From the NCBI GenBank assembly GCA_963576565.1, contig OY755038.1, positions 137,985,624 through 138,049,623 of the forward strand: 64,000 bases of DNA, given 5' to 3'. Below the pieces are notes generated by a model, which saw only the letters and a program-made list of their open reading frames with translations, was not told the DNA's origin and searched no databases. Shown one piece after another: positions 44,201-53,929 of the stretch. A program made the translations under genes and the position numbers. Numbering within the stretch: the stretch's first letter is position 1; each line of letters starts with the position of its first letter. Source of the stretch: Aspidapion aeneum (Eukaryota > Arthropoda > Insecta > Coleoptera > Brentidae).

Positions 44201-46688
44201 ATTTGTCAAGACGAAGGACTCCGTGATGTGGTAAATAAGAACATAACTGAGGTCTAGGTTCGGATCTTGGAATTAAAGACATGTGCCCGTTTTTGAGATA
44301 TTCTCTCATAAAATCCGAGTACATACTATAGAAATTTGAATTTTTTATTAAGCGAGATTCAAGAGACAAAAATTGACGATAGGCCACTGAATATGTGTCT
44401 CCTAGGTCAGGAGGGTCAATGTGACGAAAAGGCAAATTTACAGTAAATCGGCCCGAAATATCTCTAGTGGTAGTTTTTTGGAAAATCTCTTCACATCTTT
44501 TTTCTTCGGCTGAGAGAAACGTTTTTGACTTAATTGATTCTAGTTCCCAAAATCTGCGAATATTAAAGTCGAGAGACTGCTCACAGGAAGTAAAGTAAGA
44601 ATTGACTTGAGGTGAAATATTTATGTTTTGAGTTTGGCCCATCAAGACCCACCCAAAAACTGTCTCAAAAGCGGAGGGTAGGCCGTGAGGTCCTGGAATT
44701 CGTCCTGATTGGACGATTTCTGTGTAAAGTTGTGCACCTAAGAGTAAGTCAATTGGACCAGGGTTGTAAAATTGGTTATCTGCAAGCTTTAGATTTGAAA
44801 TATGACTCCAATTGGATGAATCTACCTGTACTGAGGGCATATTCGAACAGAGTTTCGGTAAAACGAAGACTTGAATAGAAAAGGTAGGCTCTTGTTGGCC
44901 TAGGGCTCGAATAGTGCAAGTAGAAATGCCGTTAGTGGCCGATGAAGATTGATTTAGTCCCAGAACAGGGATCGAAATTTTGTTTCTTGGCAAGCCTAAC
45001 CTGTTAAGACAAGCTTTGCTTATCAGGTTAGCTTGGCTACCGCTGTCCAGAAGTGCTCGGACAGGTTGGTAGTTACCCCGACTATCGAGTACCTCTAATT
45101 TTATAGTCGCTAGAAGCACTGTCGTACGGGGCGTCAAGGTGGATAACGAAGAGTATTGATTTGTAGATGTATTTGGATTCGAATTGATTTGAATTGAATT
45201 TGAACTGGGTTGAACAAAACTAGGGTTCTGTTGGCTAAGAATTGAATTTGAATTCTGGTACGATAAGTTTGTGCCTGTGCTTGGCACGGCCACTTGATTT
45301 GGATTAAAACTTTGATTTAAGTTCGAATTTTGATTTGAATTTTGGCTTGAATTAACAAAGGATTGACTTGAATTCTGACGGATTGAATCTGTCATTTGCG
45401 ATAGATGAATAAGACTATGGTGCCTATGTCGACATACCCTGCAGTTGTAGGTACTACTGCAGTCAATTACTTGATGATTTGAACGTAAACAGTTGATACA
45501 TAACGATTGTTGTTTTACATAAGTAAAACGATCTGAAGGAGATTTGGAAATAAAAACACCACACTGCGAGAGTGGATGAAAAGAATTATTGCATAATTTG
45601 CACTTATAGGGTTGTTGGTTTTGTCGAAATTGAATATTGGATTGTTTATTTGATACTTGTGGGTGCGTATGCGCTAAAAAATTTGATGGAGGGCTTGATT
45701 TGTACTGATTATTTGAATAAGAATTATATTTTTGGTTACTAGAATTCGAATAATTTGGTTTTTGCTGTTTTGAAGTCGAAGGTTGCATTTGCGTATTTTG
45801 GGGAGATAGCTGTACTGTTTCAAGAGCACGGCATTGGTTAATAAGAAACTGAATTAGATTTTGATATGTTGGAATCTCGGTAGTACTATACTTTAATTCG
45901 AAAGCGGTTCTTGTGGTTTGATCGATTTTTGATAATAAAATTGAAAATAAACAAAAACACCACGACGTTACTGGAAATTCAAGATTTTCGAGCGCCGCAA
46001 TATTCTCGGAAAAGGTATCTACCAAGACTCTAAGATCCTTTGCTGACTGGTTTCCCTTTAAAGAATTTGCATAGTAGATTGAGTTCCAGTAGGTACTGGC
46101 TAAAAGTTTTTTATTTTGATAGCGATCTGTTAATACCTTCCAGGCGATTGCGTAATTACTTGCCGTTAATTTTATAGAACTTAAAATATTAAGTGGTTCG
46201 CCCTCAAGGAAGGTTAGCAAATGTTGAAATTTCCTTATATCGGAATAATTAGAGTTTTCGTGAACCAAACAAGAATAAACATCGTAAAAGGTTGGCCACT
46301 TTTTTACGTTTCCATTAAAGCAAGGTACCTTTAAAGGGCCCAGATCATCGCTACGTGAATAGTGTGAAGTTGCGGGGGTAAAATTTGAATGAACTGAATC
46401 GGAACATAAACTCGAAAAAAGAACTTTAGCTTGGTGGTAGAATAGATCCGTATCTTTCCTAATTTTGTCCTGTACTTCGAATTCATCATCGTCGTCGTCT
46501 TTCAAGAGACCTATGATGTCATTATGAATGTTTTTAAATTGTTCATAGTGATCATCTAACGATTCGTAAAACGCCTTAAAAATTGGCAAGGAAGAACTAT
46601 CTGATTTAGCTTTTGTTCCCAAGTTATACGTTTCCGTAATACGAGATATTGAAACTTTGCGTTGATTCTCAAGCTTTTTTAACGACAT
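41262..46688 (-). CDS. gag-pol: Pao-2 gag-pol polyprotein, 1808 aa
   Basis: Complete BEL/Pao polyprotein in one frame, starting MSLKKLENQRK. In order: DUF1759-type gag (KVPCFNGNVKKWPTFYDVY); Asn/Ser/Gln-rich linkers; nucleocapsid C/H clusters (CKLCNNSFHPLSQC, CINCLRSNHQVIDC, CRVCRHRHHS); retropepsin with D548-S-G; RT with FLTDIKQHF and catalytic F957-M-D-D960; RNase H (GFCDASELGYAS, AFSDSQVTLHW); HHCC zinc region (HENLHPG...QCIPC); integrase D1520, D1587, E1629 (D-66-D-41-E); DUF5641-type tail ending VVKLCPLP. It should make particle, protease, RT and integrase in the cytoplasm and integrate cDNA in the nucleus. No stop, shift or lost catalytic residue is seen. No env. Confidence 0.96.
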   Translation of the reverse strand: MSLKKLENQRKVSISRITETYNLGTKAKSDSSSLPIFKAFYESLDDHYEQFKNIHNDIIGLLKDDDDDEFEVQDKIRKDTDLFYHQAKVLFSSLCSDSVHSNFTPATSHYSRSDDLGPLKVPCFNGNVKKWPTFYDVYSCLVHENSNYSDIRKFQHLLTFLEGEPLNILSSIKLTASNYAIAWKVLTDRYQNKKLLASTYWNSIYYANSLKGNQSAKDLRVLVDTFSENIAALENLEFPVTSWCFCLFSILLSKIDQTTRTAFELKYSTTEIPTYQNLIQFLINQCRALETVQLSPQNTQMQPSTSKQQKPNYSNSSNQKYNSYSNNQYKSSPPSNFLAHTHPQVSNKQSNIQFRQNQQPYKCKLCNNSFHPLSQCGVFISKSPSDRFTYVKQQSLCINCLRSNHQVIDCSSTYNCRVCRHRHHSLIHLSQMTDSIRQNSSQSFVNSSQNSNQNSNLNQSFNPNQVAVPSTGTNLSYQNSNSILSQQNPSFVQPSSNSIQINSNPNTSTNQYSSLSTLTPRTTVLLATIKLEVLDSRGNYQPVRALLDSGSQANLISKACLNRLGLPRNKISIPVLGLNQSSSATNGISTCTIRALGQQEPTFSIQVFVLPKLCSNMPSVQVDSSNWSHISNLKLADNQFYNPGPIDLLLGAQLYTEIVQSGRIPGPHGLPSAFETVFGWVLMGQTQNINISPQVNSYFTSCEQSLDFNIRRFWELESIKSKTFLSAEEKRCEEIFQKTTTRDISGRFTVNLPFRHIDPPDLGDTYSVAYRQFLSLESRLIKNSNFYSMYSDFMREYLKNGHMSLIPRSEPRPQLCSYLPHHGVLRLDKSTTKLRGVFNPSIKGSKGLSMNETLLIGPKLQADISEILLKFRFYSIVFLTDIKQHFLQIQINPIHRDYQRLLWRFDPNEPLQEYRLNTVTFGVSSSPYLAIRTLRELAILEAKNYPEASQVLLNNIFMDDICCGANSLEGALSLQKDLIALLKLGKFELRKWASNNPKLLSHLSPADCQIPVTFEDDSSTSIKVLGLQWHPSTDTFTYSCTPCEKPCTKRNILSAIAKIWDPIGFLSPVSFLAKVIMQKLWLCKTDWDEIPPDPIKTLWNQYNNQLTTLSNLCIPRHIFSNNIQRCQLLGFCDASELGYASCVYVRVELPNKIIKTALVMGKSRVAPLHTISIPRLELLGATLLADLLELVIRTYSSLLVIDEILAFSDSQVTLHWVTSSPHKWKTFVANRVSRIQETIPEVPWYHITSLENPADCASRGLSPNNLINHPLWFHGPPWITLPTTEWQIQRFINERSLGVPDEVLKEEKPENSVVLTAEIQNQNFFDRLIDKISNLNTIQKIICHFLRLIRNRKTSVDPLSGVFSAFELHKALLVLVKRVQEECFSDIIQKIQNTQLLPKPFRKLAPFLDELGFLRVGGRLRHSQLSFEAKHPLLLPKSHRLTQLIIIQTHNENLHPGINTVQYLIRQKFWIMSSRRAIQRVLLQCIPCFRLKPKPYTPYMSDLPSFRTSQLKCFSHVCLDYAGPIKTFVGQRRRGAQVGKSYIAVFVDTSVKAIHIELVSDLTTEACIAALRRFVARRGTCVQITSDRGSNFVGAIKELRNLSKLASESLKIKWCLNSPGAPHLNGLAEAGVKSIKTHLYRVIGDQILTFEELYTLLAQIEALLNSRPLCEQSSDPNDLTSLTPGHFLTMEPLNSCPDPDLSTLKVNTLKRWQLIQRIHADFWKRWKLEYLNTLQQRSKWSDPSVEIKLDTLVLIKDETRPPLHWLLGRIVSVHPGRDNHIRVATVKTQHGLFTRPVVKLCPLPLDAH

Positions 46689-47251
46689 ATTGTTAATTAA
46701 AAAAAATAAAAAATATTTAAAAGGAATAAAACTAACACTTGACCCCTATTGACTTTAATCAGTCCAAAAGAGTCCAACAGCATATATTTTATTATCGATT
46801 TCTCGAATAAACGCAAAAACTGTTATCCTAGGTCGCGATTTTTCTCCCAAAATAAATGCACACAAAACAACTTGTACCTACTACCGCTTCTCTTATTATT
46901 TACAGGTAAATACTAATTCTACTAGATGTGTTTGTTTACCTGTTAAATAAGAATAAAGCATTTAACTCACAAGCACTTTTGTTGTTTTGAATAACTATAA
47001 CATATTATTTAAACAAATAACTATTATTTAAACAAATTTTGATTTTTGAATCAAAACAAACGACGTACCAAGTGCCAATTTCGGCTGCAATGAAATATGG
47101 GTGGAGCCACCGTTAAGCCACGCAAGGGGGGACGGAACCTCCGATTTAAACTGGACACGGCAACTAAGCGAACCAAAATGGCGAGGCGAAAAAATCTAAT
47201 ATTTTTAGCAAACAAATTTTAAAAAACTATCTGGGTCGTGGGACCAGAAAA
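46689..47251 (-). other. Pao-2 leader with primer-site candidate
   Basis: Five bases after the 5' LTR (reverse strand) lies tggtcccacgacccag (47246-47231), ending in the complement of CCA as a primer site should. I cannot assign the tRNA. The rest is AT-rich and untranslated. Confidence 0.6.
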
Positions 47252-47734
47252 TGTTGATGTTTTGAGGTTGGTAGAGCTGCGGGACTGTAAGCGCTGGCCG
47301 TTTTATAAAATCTGGGTGCAAAAATCCTTAAAAGGACGATGTAAAAATATTAATTTTTCCGAGCCACACAAAGACAATATAGAGGATTGGCACTCACCTT
47401 TTCAGCTGTTTCCGTCGTCCAGAGGAGCTCCTCTCGCTGGCCCAGTCGTTGCAGTCGATCCACACTAGAATCACTTGTTTGTGTAATGGTTTAGTTTGAT
47501 TTTCTAAGAATGTTATTGGATTTTTTGGTTAATAGAATTTATCACCATGCTGCGTGGTGATCTCGATAGAATACGACAGACGAATCCTTTTTTGGTTACG
47601 CCTTTTTACGCAGATTCATTTTTCGTAGATGGCGCTGGCGTTTTGCTTGTGCCAATCAAATTGAAATTGTGTGGGTTTTCCGAATACGGGAATTTGGCGC
47701 AAAATTTGAATTTAAAATTAAAGTTGCACGAACA
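47252..47734 (-). repeat. Pao-2 5' LTR
   Basis: 483 bp, two differences from the 3' LTR. Confidence 0.95.
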
Positions 47735-47739
47735 GCATA

Positions 47740-48505
47740 TGTCAGGAATGTAAATTTCCCCTGACTGTGCCACTGTACGAAACCATCTTGGAAAAGCGAC
47801 AAACACAATTATGGTTCTGTTGAGATAAGAAAGTGGTTCCGCCTCCCTCCAAAATAGAAAACATTTGGTTGCCGCCTACCACAAAAGTAGAGTGGCAGTT
47901 GTAATGGTTAAGCTTGGGGATAGAGCAAGTAGCGAGAGGGTTTTCCCTTTAAAGTGATTGGACATGGAAAAACTGTGAGATAAGAAAATGTTGTCTATAA
48001 AATGTATTTTATCTCTGTTTTTGTTTAGGTTATCTTGTTTAGCTCATTAGCTAGAATGTAAAGTAAACTTTAATATTATCAGCAACGACACTGATCTGGT
48101 TCCTCCAAGCTCTTCAAAGAGGGGATAATGGATTATTTAGGTCCAACCTACCGTTTATAAAAACCCAAACTTAGAGGAGACAAGTGGGTAGTTACATTCT
48201 AAGTTTTGTGAAACTTAACTAAAACCTCTAAAGTAATTATAAGTAAAGAAACATAAGATTTTAAATTTAAAGAATATTTTGAAGTTTGTTATTTTGGTAA
48301 GTTAAAGTTTTATTTTAATATTTTGGGTCTTGTTTGTTTTATAGGTCATAAGAAAAGTCTTGTAAGAATTTGTAAATTGCAACAGAGTTTTATTTTGTAT
48401 TCATTAAAGTTTGTAACGTTTTTAAAACTGTTTTATATTTATTTTATTCACATAAGAGATCTACTACGGTACCCTCGTTTAAGGGCTCGATTTAAAATAA
48501 AATCG
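47740..48505 (+). repeat. second copy of the Gypsy-3 LTR, 3'-truncated
   Basis: Matches 27437-28165 from tgtcaggaatg to ttaaaataaaatcg with several indels (about 60 bp extra near 47795-47860, and a missing block after it). It lacks the last ~11 bp (tacccgaca). No gag follows, so it is a solo or broken LTR. Confidence 0.75.
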
Positions 48506-48913
48506 CTGATTTGAATAAAAGGTAAATATTACTTACATTTTTATAAACCATGTTTTTACAGAAAATGTAAAAATTTATTTATTAGTTTAAAAAAATCTGC
48601 TTTTAAGTTTTGTTTTTTATAATCCACGAAAAAAGGCCTATGTCCTTTTAAAAAGACGTAAGCGCAATCTAAATTAGAAAAAAGGCGTAACCGCCAAGTT
48701 CTAAGATACCCTCGAATTAAAAAAAACTTAAAACTTTTTATATAGTTTAAAAAAACAAGTTCTATACCTAGAATGTTTGTTGCAAATATAGCTTCTTCTA
48801 TCGTCCGTTTCATAAGGGCGTAAAACGTTTTTGGCTCCTTAAAAATTTAGGAAATAGCCTTAACGCCTTTCTGTCTTAACACCGTCGATATGAAAAATAT
48901 AGAAATTCGCTAT
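48506..48913. other. non-coding stretch
   Basis: Nothing recognised. A minus-strand open frame of 85 codons (48556-48813) has no protein-like features I know. Confidence 0.4.
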
Positions 48914-49910
48914 TACTGGGTGGGCCAAAAAAAAACCGGACAATTTTTTTTTTCATTATAACTTTTGAACTATAACATCGATTTTAATGGAACAAACTGC
49001 ACTTGACAGAGAATGGATTAAAGTTTTGACCAAATATATTCTTTTGTCCGCCATCGCAAAATCCAAGATGGCGGACGAAATGAAATTGTACCCTTCAAAG
49101 ATGCTCGTTTATTCTTGTGTTGAGAACATGTTTTCATAATTTTTTTAATTAGTAAGAAAGCTGCATTCTTGCCACCTACAACAAGGTACGACTCAGCAAA
49201 ATCGGTTTAGTGGTTCTAAAAAAAATATTTTTGTTTCAAACATTGTTTTGCATATTATACGATTGCCTTGCCAATCATGTCTGCATTTATTGCCTTATAA
49301 ATTCATTACTACTGAACCAATTTATGTCAAATAAGAACATTATAGTGCAATCTGATTGATCTTTAGAAACCAATTCTCAACCATGATTTTTTGTTTTACT
49401 AAAATCGGTTTAGTAATAACAAATTTATAAGGAAATTAATGCAGACAGGATTGGCAATGCAATCGTATAATCTGTTAAACAAACGTTGAAAAAAAATAGA
49501 TTTTTTGAGAACCATTACACCGATTTTACTAATTTGTACCGCGTTTTGTGGGGGAAAAGTAGCGCTTTTCTATAAATTAAAGAAAAACTAAAACGTTTTC
49601 GGAAAATAAAAATAAACAAGCCATTTTGAAGAATCAAGTATAATTCTGTCCACCATCTTAAATTTTAACCCTTAACTGGTATCGTGGGCTGTTTCGACAC
49701 CCCACTGATGATATTTTTGCAATTTCAACATACTTTCAATCAACTTGTTTGCCTGATATTCCACGTATTCTTCTTAAATGACGGCGTCCTATGAATACCA
49801 CTTATTTTTTACATAAAAGATGAACGGTTATTCAAAAAAAGGGGGGTTGGGGTGTCCAGACACCCCTCGATACCAGTTACGGTGAATTGGAATCTAGAGA
49901 CTTGTGAATA

Positions 49911-50051
49911 ATGAATCGCCGAATATTGAGCCAAGCTGAATTGGAGAGAATAGCTGAGAGGTTTGGAGATACAGAGAATGAAGATGCGACTCCAGTCTGC
50001 AGAGATAATTCCAGACAAGTAGTGGAGTGCTTGGATTGCACAAACAGGTAA
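49911..50051 (+). other. short open frame, possible first exon
   Basis: ATG at 49911 reads MNRRILSQAELERIAERFGD and stays open, acidic and Cys-containing to 50047, where a CAG|GTAATT donor overlaps the stop. An acidic N terminus with an S-x-A-E-L-E-R-I motif is common in piggyBac-derived transposases, but 46 residues do not prove it. No matching second exon in phase was found. Confidence 0.3.
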
Positions 50052-50261
50052 TTTAATTAAATGTGCTTTTTTGAACTGCACGCTTAATTACCTTTCATTT
50101 GATGCCCCACAAGCCATATTTGACAAGTTTTCAAAATTACCCCCACCCCCGTTTTTGGCGGATATGGGATTGACTTCATTTATTTTCAAATGGGATTATC
50201 TGGCACCTAAACCCAGCTCATGTACCAAATTTCCTCAGTAGTTTTCAAGTTATGAGCGTTG

Positions 50262-50312
50262 GTTTGTTGCACTTGCACTATACCTATGGTATATTATACG
50301 TGTGAGCTAAAA
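50262..50312. repeat. gtgtgagct palindromic motif inside the TTAA element
   Basis: cttgcactatacctatggta then tattatacgtgtgagctaaa; same family as 15083, 18173 and 20726. The preceding 50090-50262 (acctttcatttgatgcccca, ccccaccccc) resembles the inverted form of the tandem units at 18600-18700. Confidence 0.5.
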
Positions 50313-50769
50313 ATACAGAAAAAACACACCTGTCAGAATTTTTGCTATGAAATTAAATTTTTGTTTTTTGTTTCAGAAACTGAGAATGGACCTTTAGGGG
50401 GAAGTCTGCAAGATAGATCTAGAAAGTTTCACTCCAGTACAAAGTTGTTTGAAAATAAGTAACAGTATGTTTTTTATGTAAAAGTTGATTTTTACGTTTT
50501 TTAGCTTCTATAAACCTCGTTGTACCTTAAAAAATCTGAGGGCACGGTAGTGCCTCGCCAAGTTCGCGCGCCGTAACCATCTTTTCTTGAAACATTTCAG
50601 CCGATATTTGACATACCTAAAACTCTACTTCGGAATGAGCTACGAATCTCAAACTTTGCACAGTCGTAGATCTCCGTGGAGTTAACAACCTCTCCAAGTT
50701 TCATGGAATTCCATAAATTAGTAAAGTAGTCACGAAATTGCCACTCACTCACTCACTCATGTATAGATC

Positions 50770-51690
50770 ATCAATATTCTACTGTACTTCCAGACATGCT
50801 ACAAAGCTGAAATTTGGCAGACTGATAGAAATTATGACCAAACCCCTGGAAAAAATCAAAAAACTCCAAAATTTTAATTTACTCCCCTCCCCTATACATT
50901 TAAAGTTATGTAAAAGTAGCATCGCCCACTTCCAGAAATGCTAGAGAGTTGAGCTTTGGCAGACTGATAGGAACTATGATAAAACTATAGGAAAAAATCA
51001 AAAACCTCAATATTCGAATTTACTTCCCTCCCCTATAAATGTAAAGTTAAGTAAAAGTAACATTGCCTACTTCCAGACATGCTAGAGAGCTGAGCTTTGG
51101 AAGACCGATAGTAACTATGATAAAGTTATATAATAAAATTAAAACACCCCAAAATTCCAATTTACTTCCTTCCCCTATAAATGTAAAGTTATGTAAAAGT
51201 AACACTGCCCACTTCCAGAAACGCTAGAAAGCTGAACTTTTTAAAACTGAAAGACAATATGATAAAACTATATGAAAAAATTTAAAAACACCAACATTTT
51301 AATTTACTTCCCTATCCTATAAATGTAAATTTATATAAAAATAACATTGACAACTTCCAGAAACGTTAGAGAGCTGAGCATTGGAATGCTGACAGAAATT
51401 ATGATAAAACTATAGGACAAAATTTAAAAACACGACAATTTTACATTACCCACTTCCAGAAACGCTAGAGAGCTGAGCATTGGAAGACTGATAGGAACTA
51501 TGATAAAACTATAGGACAAAATTTAAAAACACGACAATTTTAATTTATTTCCCTCCCCTATACATGTAAAGTTATGTAAAAGTAACATTGTGCACTTTCA
51601 GAAACGCTAGAGAGCTGAGCTTTGGAAGGCTAATAGGAACTACGATAAAACCATGAAAAAAAATTCAAAAAACTCAAAAAATTAAGTAAG
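50770..51690. repeat. ~150-bp minisatellite, six to seven units
   Basis: Repeating unit: acttccagaaacgctagaga, gctgagctttggaagactga, taggaactatgataaaacta, then ttacttccctcccctataaa, tgtaaagttatgtaaaagta. Unit starts at about 50788, 50930, 51071, 51212, 51354, 51451 and 51596. Non-coding. Confidence 0.8.
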
Positions 51691-51771
51691 GCATTGCCAA
51701 AGTTTTGAACAATATTCCGCATATTTTACTACTTTAAAAATTAAGTATTATCCAATTCCTTTAAAAAAGAA

Positions 51772-52150
51772 GTGAAATCATAACAGAAACATTTCATGTA
51801 AAAAAAGGCCAAGTACGCGAAAATGGCATTTCGTAAAAAGAATTGAGATAAAAATAAAGCCAAGTTCTCCAATACAAATTTCAAAATGAAAGGTTCTTAC
51901 TAGTTTGGAAATATTTTTCTAAACTTGGCTATTACGGCTGTAAATGACTCTTAGGCACAGTGCTAAATTGAACATAAAGAATTTTGGCTGTAATAGCAAA
52001 GTTTAAAAAAACATTTCCAAACTAGTAAGAACCTTTCATTTTGAAATTTGTATTGGAGAACTTGGCTTTATTTTTATCTCAATTCTTTTTACGAAATGCT
52101 ATTTTCGCATACTTGGCTTTTTTTACATGAAATGTTTTTGTTATGATAAA
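51772..52150. repeat. inverted repeat with ~165-bp arms
   Basis: Left arm about 51772-51945 and right arm about 51982-52150 are nearly exact reverse complements (tacaaatttcaaaatgaaag, gttcttactagtttggaaat), separated by about 36 bp. Confidence 0.85.
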
Positions 52151-52744
52151 GTTTTCTTGAAAAAAATTGTTTGTCTTCAAAATATTTTTAAAAAAATGGG
52201 GTGTCGAAACACCCCACGATACCAGTTACGTTGCTGGAAAGAACGATACCATCTAAGGGTTAAGATGATGATAAACGTTGATCATGATCTTTAAAAAGAA
52301 ATCAATTCTAACCAAGATGTTTTTTATTTTATTAAAAGCGGTTCAGTAGTAATGAATTTATAAGGAAATAAATGCAGACATGATTGGCAAGGCAATCGTA
52401 TATGTAAAATAATGGTTGAAACAAAAATATTTTTTTTAGAACCACTAAACCAATTTTGCTGAGTCGTACCTTGTTGTACGTGGCAAGAATACAGCTTTCT
52501 TACTAATTAAAAAAAATAATAATGAAAACATGTTCACAACACAAGAATAAACAAGCATCTTTGAAGGGTACAATTTCATTTCGTCCTCCATCTTGAATTT
52601 TGCGATGGCGGACAAAAAATATATTTAGTCAAAACTCTGATCCATTCTCTGCCAAGTACAGTTTGTCTCATTAAAATCAATAGTGTATAGTTCAATAGTT
52701 ATCATGAAAAAAAAATTGTCCGGTTTTTTTTTTGGCCCACCCGG

Positions 52745-53199
52745 TTTGCTCCTTTTAATTTTTTAACCGAACCATATAAAATATGCGACATTTCTCAACT
52801 TTTCATAAAAATCCAAAAAATGGTTATAAAACTATGACCTTTTAAAAATTAAAATTTTTCAGTTTTTTTCTGTTAATTTGCAACTGCCTCCGCTCTGGGT
52901 TTATATCACGGATCACCCAAATATTATAAAACAGAAAATTAAATCGACCTGGGTAGGTAGGTATTTATTAATCAGTCTACCTACTTTAAAAATTACGCGT
53001 TTCGCTTGACCTTCGACCGGCCGCATTCCCGTTGGCGACAGCCGACGTTAACGCCCGATGACACTCGATTCAATTTTTGTTTTGCACGCGCGCCTATTGT
53101 CTTTCGTGGAGGACTCGATCAACGCGGCTTACCTACTTCTTTATAAATTAAATTCGAATAAGATATGTACACGATATTCATATTATAACAAGGGCTCGA
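52745..53199. other. non-coding stretch
   Basis: Nothing recognised. The part 52985-53110 is more GC-rich and may be the eroded 5' end or LTR of Gypsy-2. Confidence 0.35.
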
Positions 53200-53870
53200 A
53201 ATTTTCTACATGCGTTGTCCTTCTTGTCCAGTTATTTCTTCGATGCCCGAAGTATATCAAAACTTTGAAAGTCATAATCAACATTTACCACCAGAAATCC
53301 AAAATTTTCAAATTGCTTCCAATTAAACCATCCACCCCAATGGATTCAAGAAACGCAAACCCAATTAGAACAAACTACTGCGAAAATCCAACATATGTCA
53401 ATCAATCAAACTCCAGAACAAACATTCATATAAATACCAATCTACATAATTTAAACTCAAAAAATCTTTTTATGTTTATGACGCTACAAATAAATTTAAT
53501 ATTTTAATTGACACCGGCGCAGGAATGTCAGTATTTAAAGAAAAAACAGTCGAAGATTATAATAATCGATTTGCAGAAAATGTAATAGTACAAGGAAAAA
53601 CCAATGAAAAACTTCCAATCACTCAATCAGTTAATCCCTTTCGCTAAAGACGATCCACTAAAAGTTTATATTTGTAATTTAGGCATAGAATTTGACGGAA
53701 TATTAGGACTTGATTTTCTTGAACATTACAAGTGCGTAATTGATTTAAATTCAAAACAACTATGCACCAATTTTAAAACAGTACCTTTAATTCAAGTAAC
53801 AGAAAAACTTCCGAACAAAATCCCCAAATTAATCAAAATCAAATAAATCAAAAATACCACCAACCTAAAC
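53200..53870 (+). pseudogene. Gypsy-2 gag tail and protease remnant
   Basis: Piecewise frames give a Gln/Asn-rich gag tail (about 53200-53470), then a retropepsin with FNILIDTGAGMSVFK (Asp codon 53510-53512) and, in another frame from 53604, FDGILGLDFLEHY, the C-terminal protease motif. Several shifts break it. Confidence 0.7.
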
Positions 53871-53929
53871 CAAGATTAGCTCAAAATCAAAAAACGCCAC
53901 CAATAATAAAACCACGAATAAATTTAATC

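Larger units (their letters stand above)
40569..47734 (-). mobile_element. Pao-2: intact young BEL/Pao retrotransposon
   Basis: 7166 bp on the reverse strand: 5' LTR 47252-47734, leader, one gag-pol frame, purine tract, 3' LTR 40569-41051. The LTRs are both 483 bp and differ at two positions (40888/47571 region g/t and 41001/47684 region g/a). The 5-bp duplication gcata is exact (40564-40568, 47735-47739). No inactivating lesion seen. It inserted directly at the edge of the Gypsy-3 LTR copy at 47740. Confidence 0.97.
49669..52259. mobile_element. piggyBac-like TTAA element, nested
   Basis: Flanked by TTAA on both sides (49665-49668, 52260-52263) with ends cccttaactgg and, reverse complemented, cccttagatgg. 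Subterminal repeats actggtatcgtgggctgttt (49675 on), their inverted form near 49848-49884 and at 52199-52230 are shared. The uninterrupted target is visible in the sister element at about 25148-25175 (caccatcttaaatt...aagatg). TTAA with CCC(T/A) ends is the piggyBac pattern. No DDD transposase core is present. Confidence 0.75.
48916..52744. mobile_element. long-TIR element, ccgggtgggcc family, copy 2, with nested insertion
   Basis: Left end ctgggtgggccaaaaaaaaa (after TA, 48914-48915) and right end reverse complement ccgggtgggccaaaaaaaaa at 52744. Arms share the modules of copy 1 (ccaagatggcggac, acaaggtacgactcagcaaa). It is 1238 bp without the TTAA-flanked insertion at 49669-52259. Confidence 0.8.

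Noticed and set aside
50377..50462. Second exon for the short frame at 49911
   Set aside because: A good acceptor precedes it, but joining in the available phase gives an immediate stop.
53058..53507. 149-codon forward frame
   Set aside because: Another frame of the same stretch gives the better retrotransposon gag-like reading, and the frame crosses a shifted protease; it is not a separate gene.
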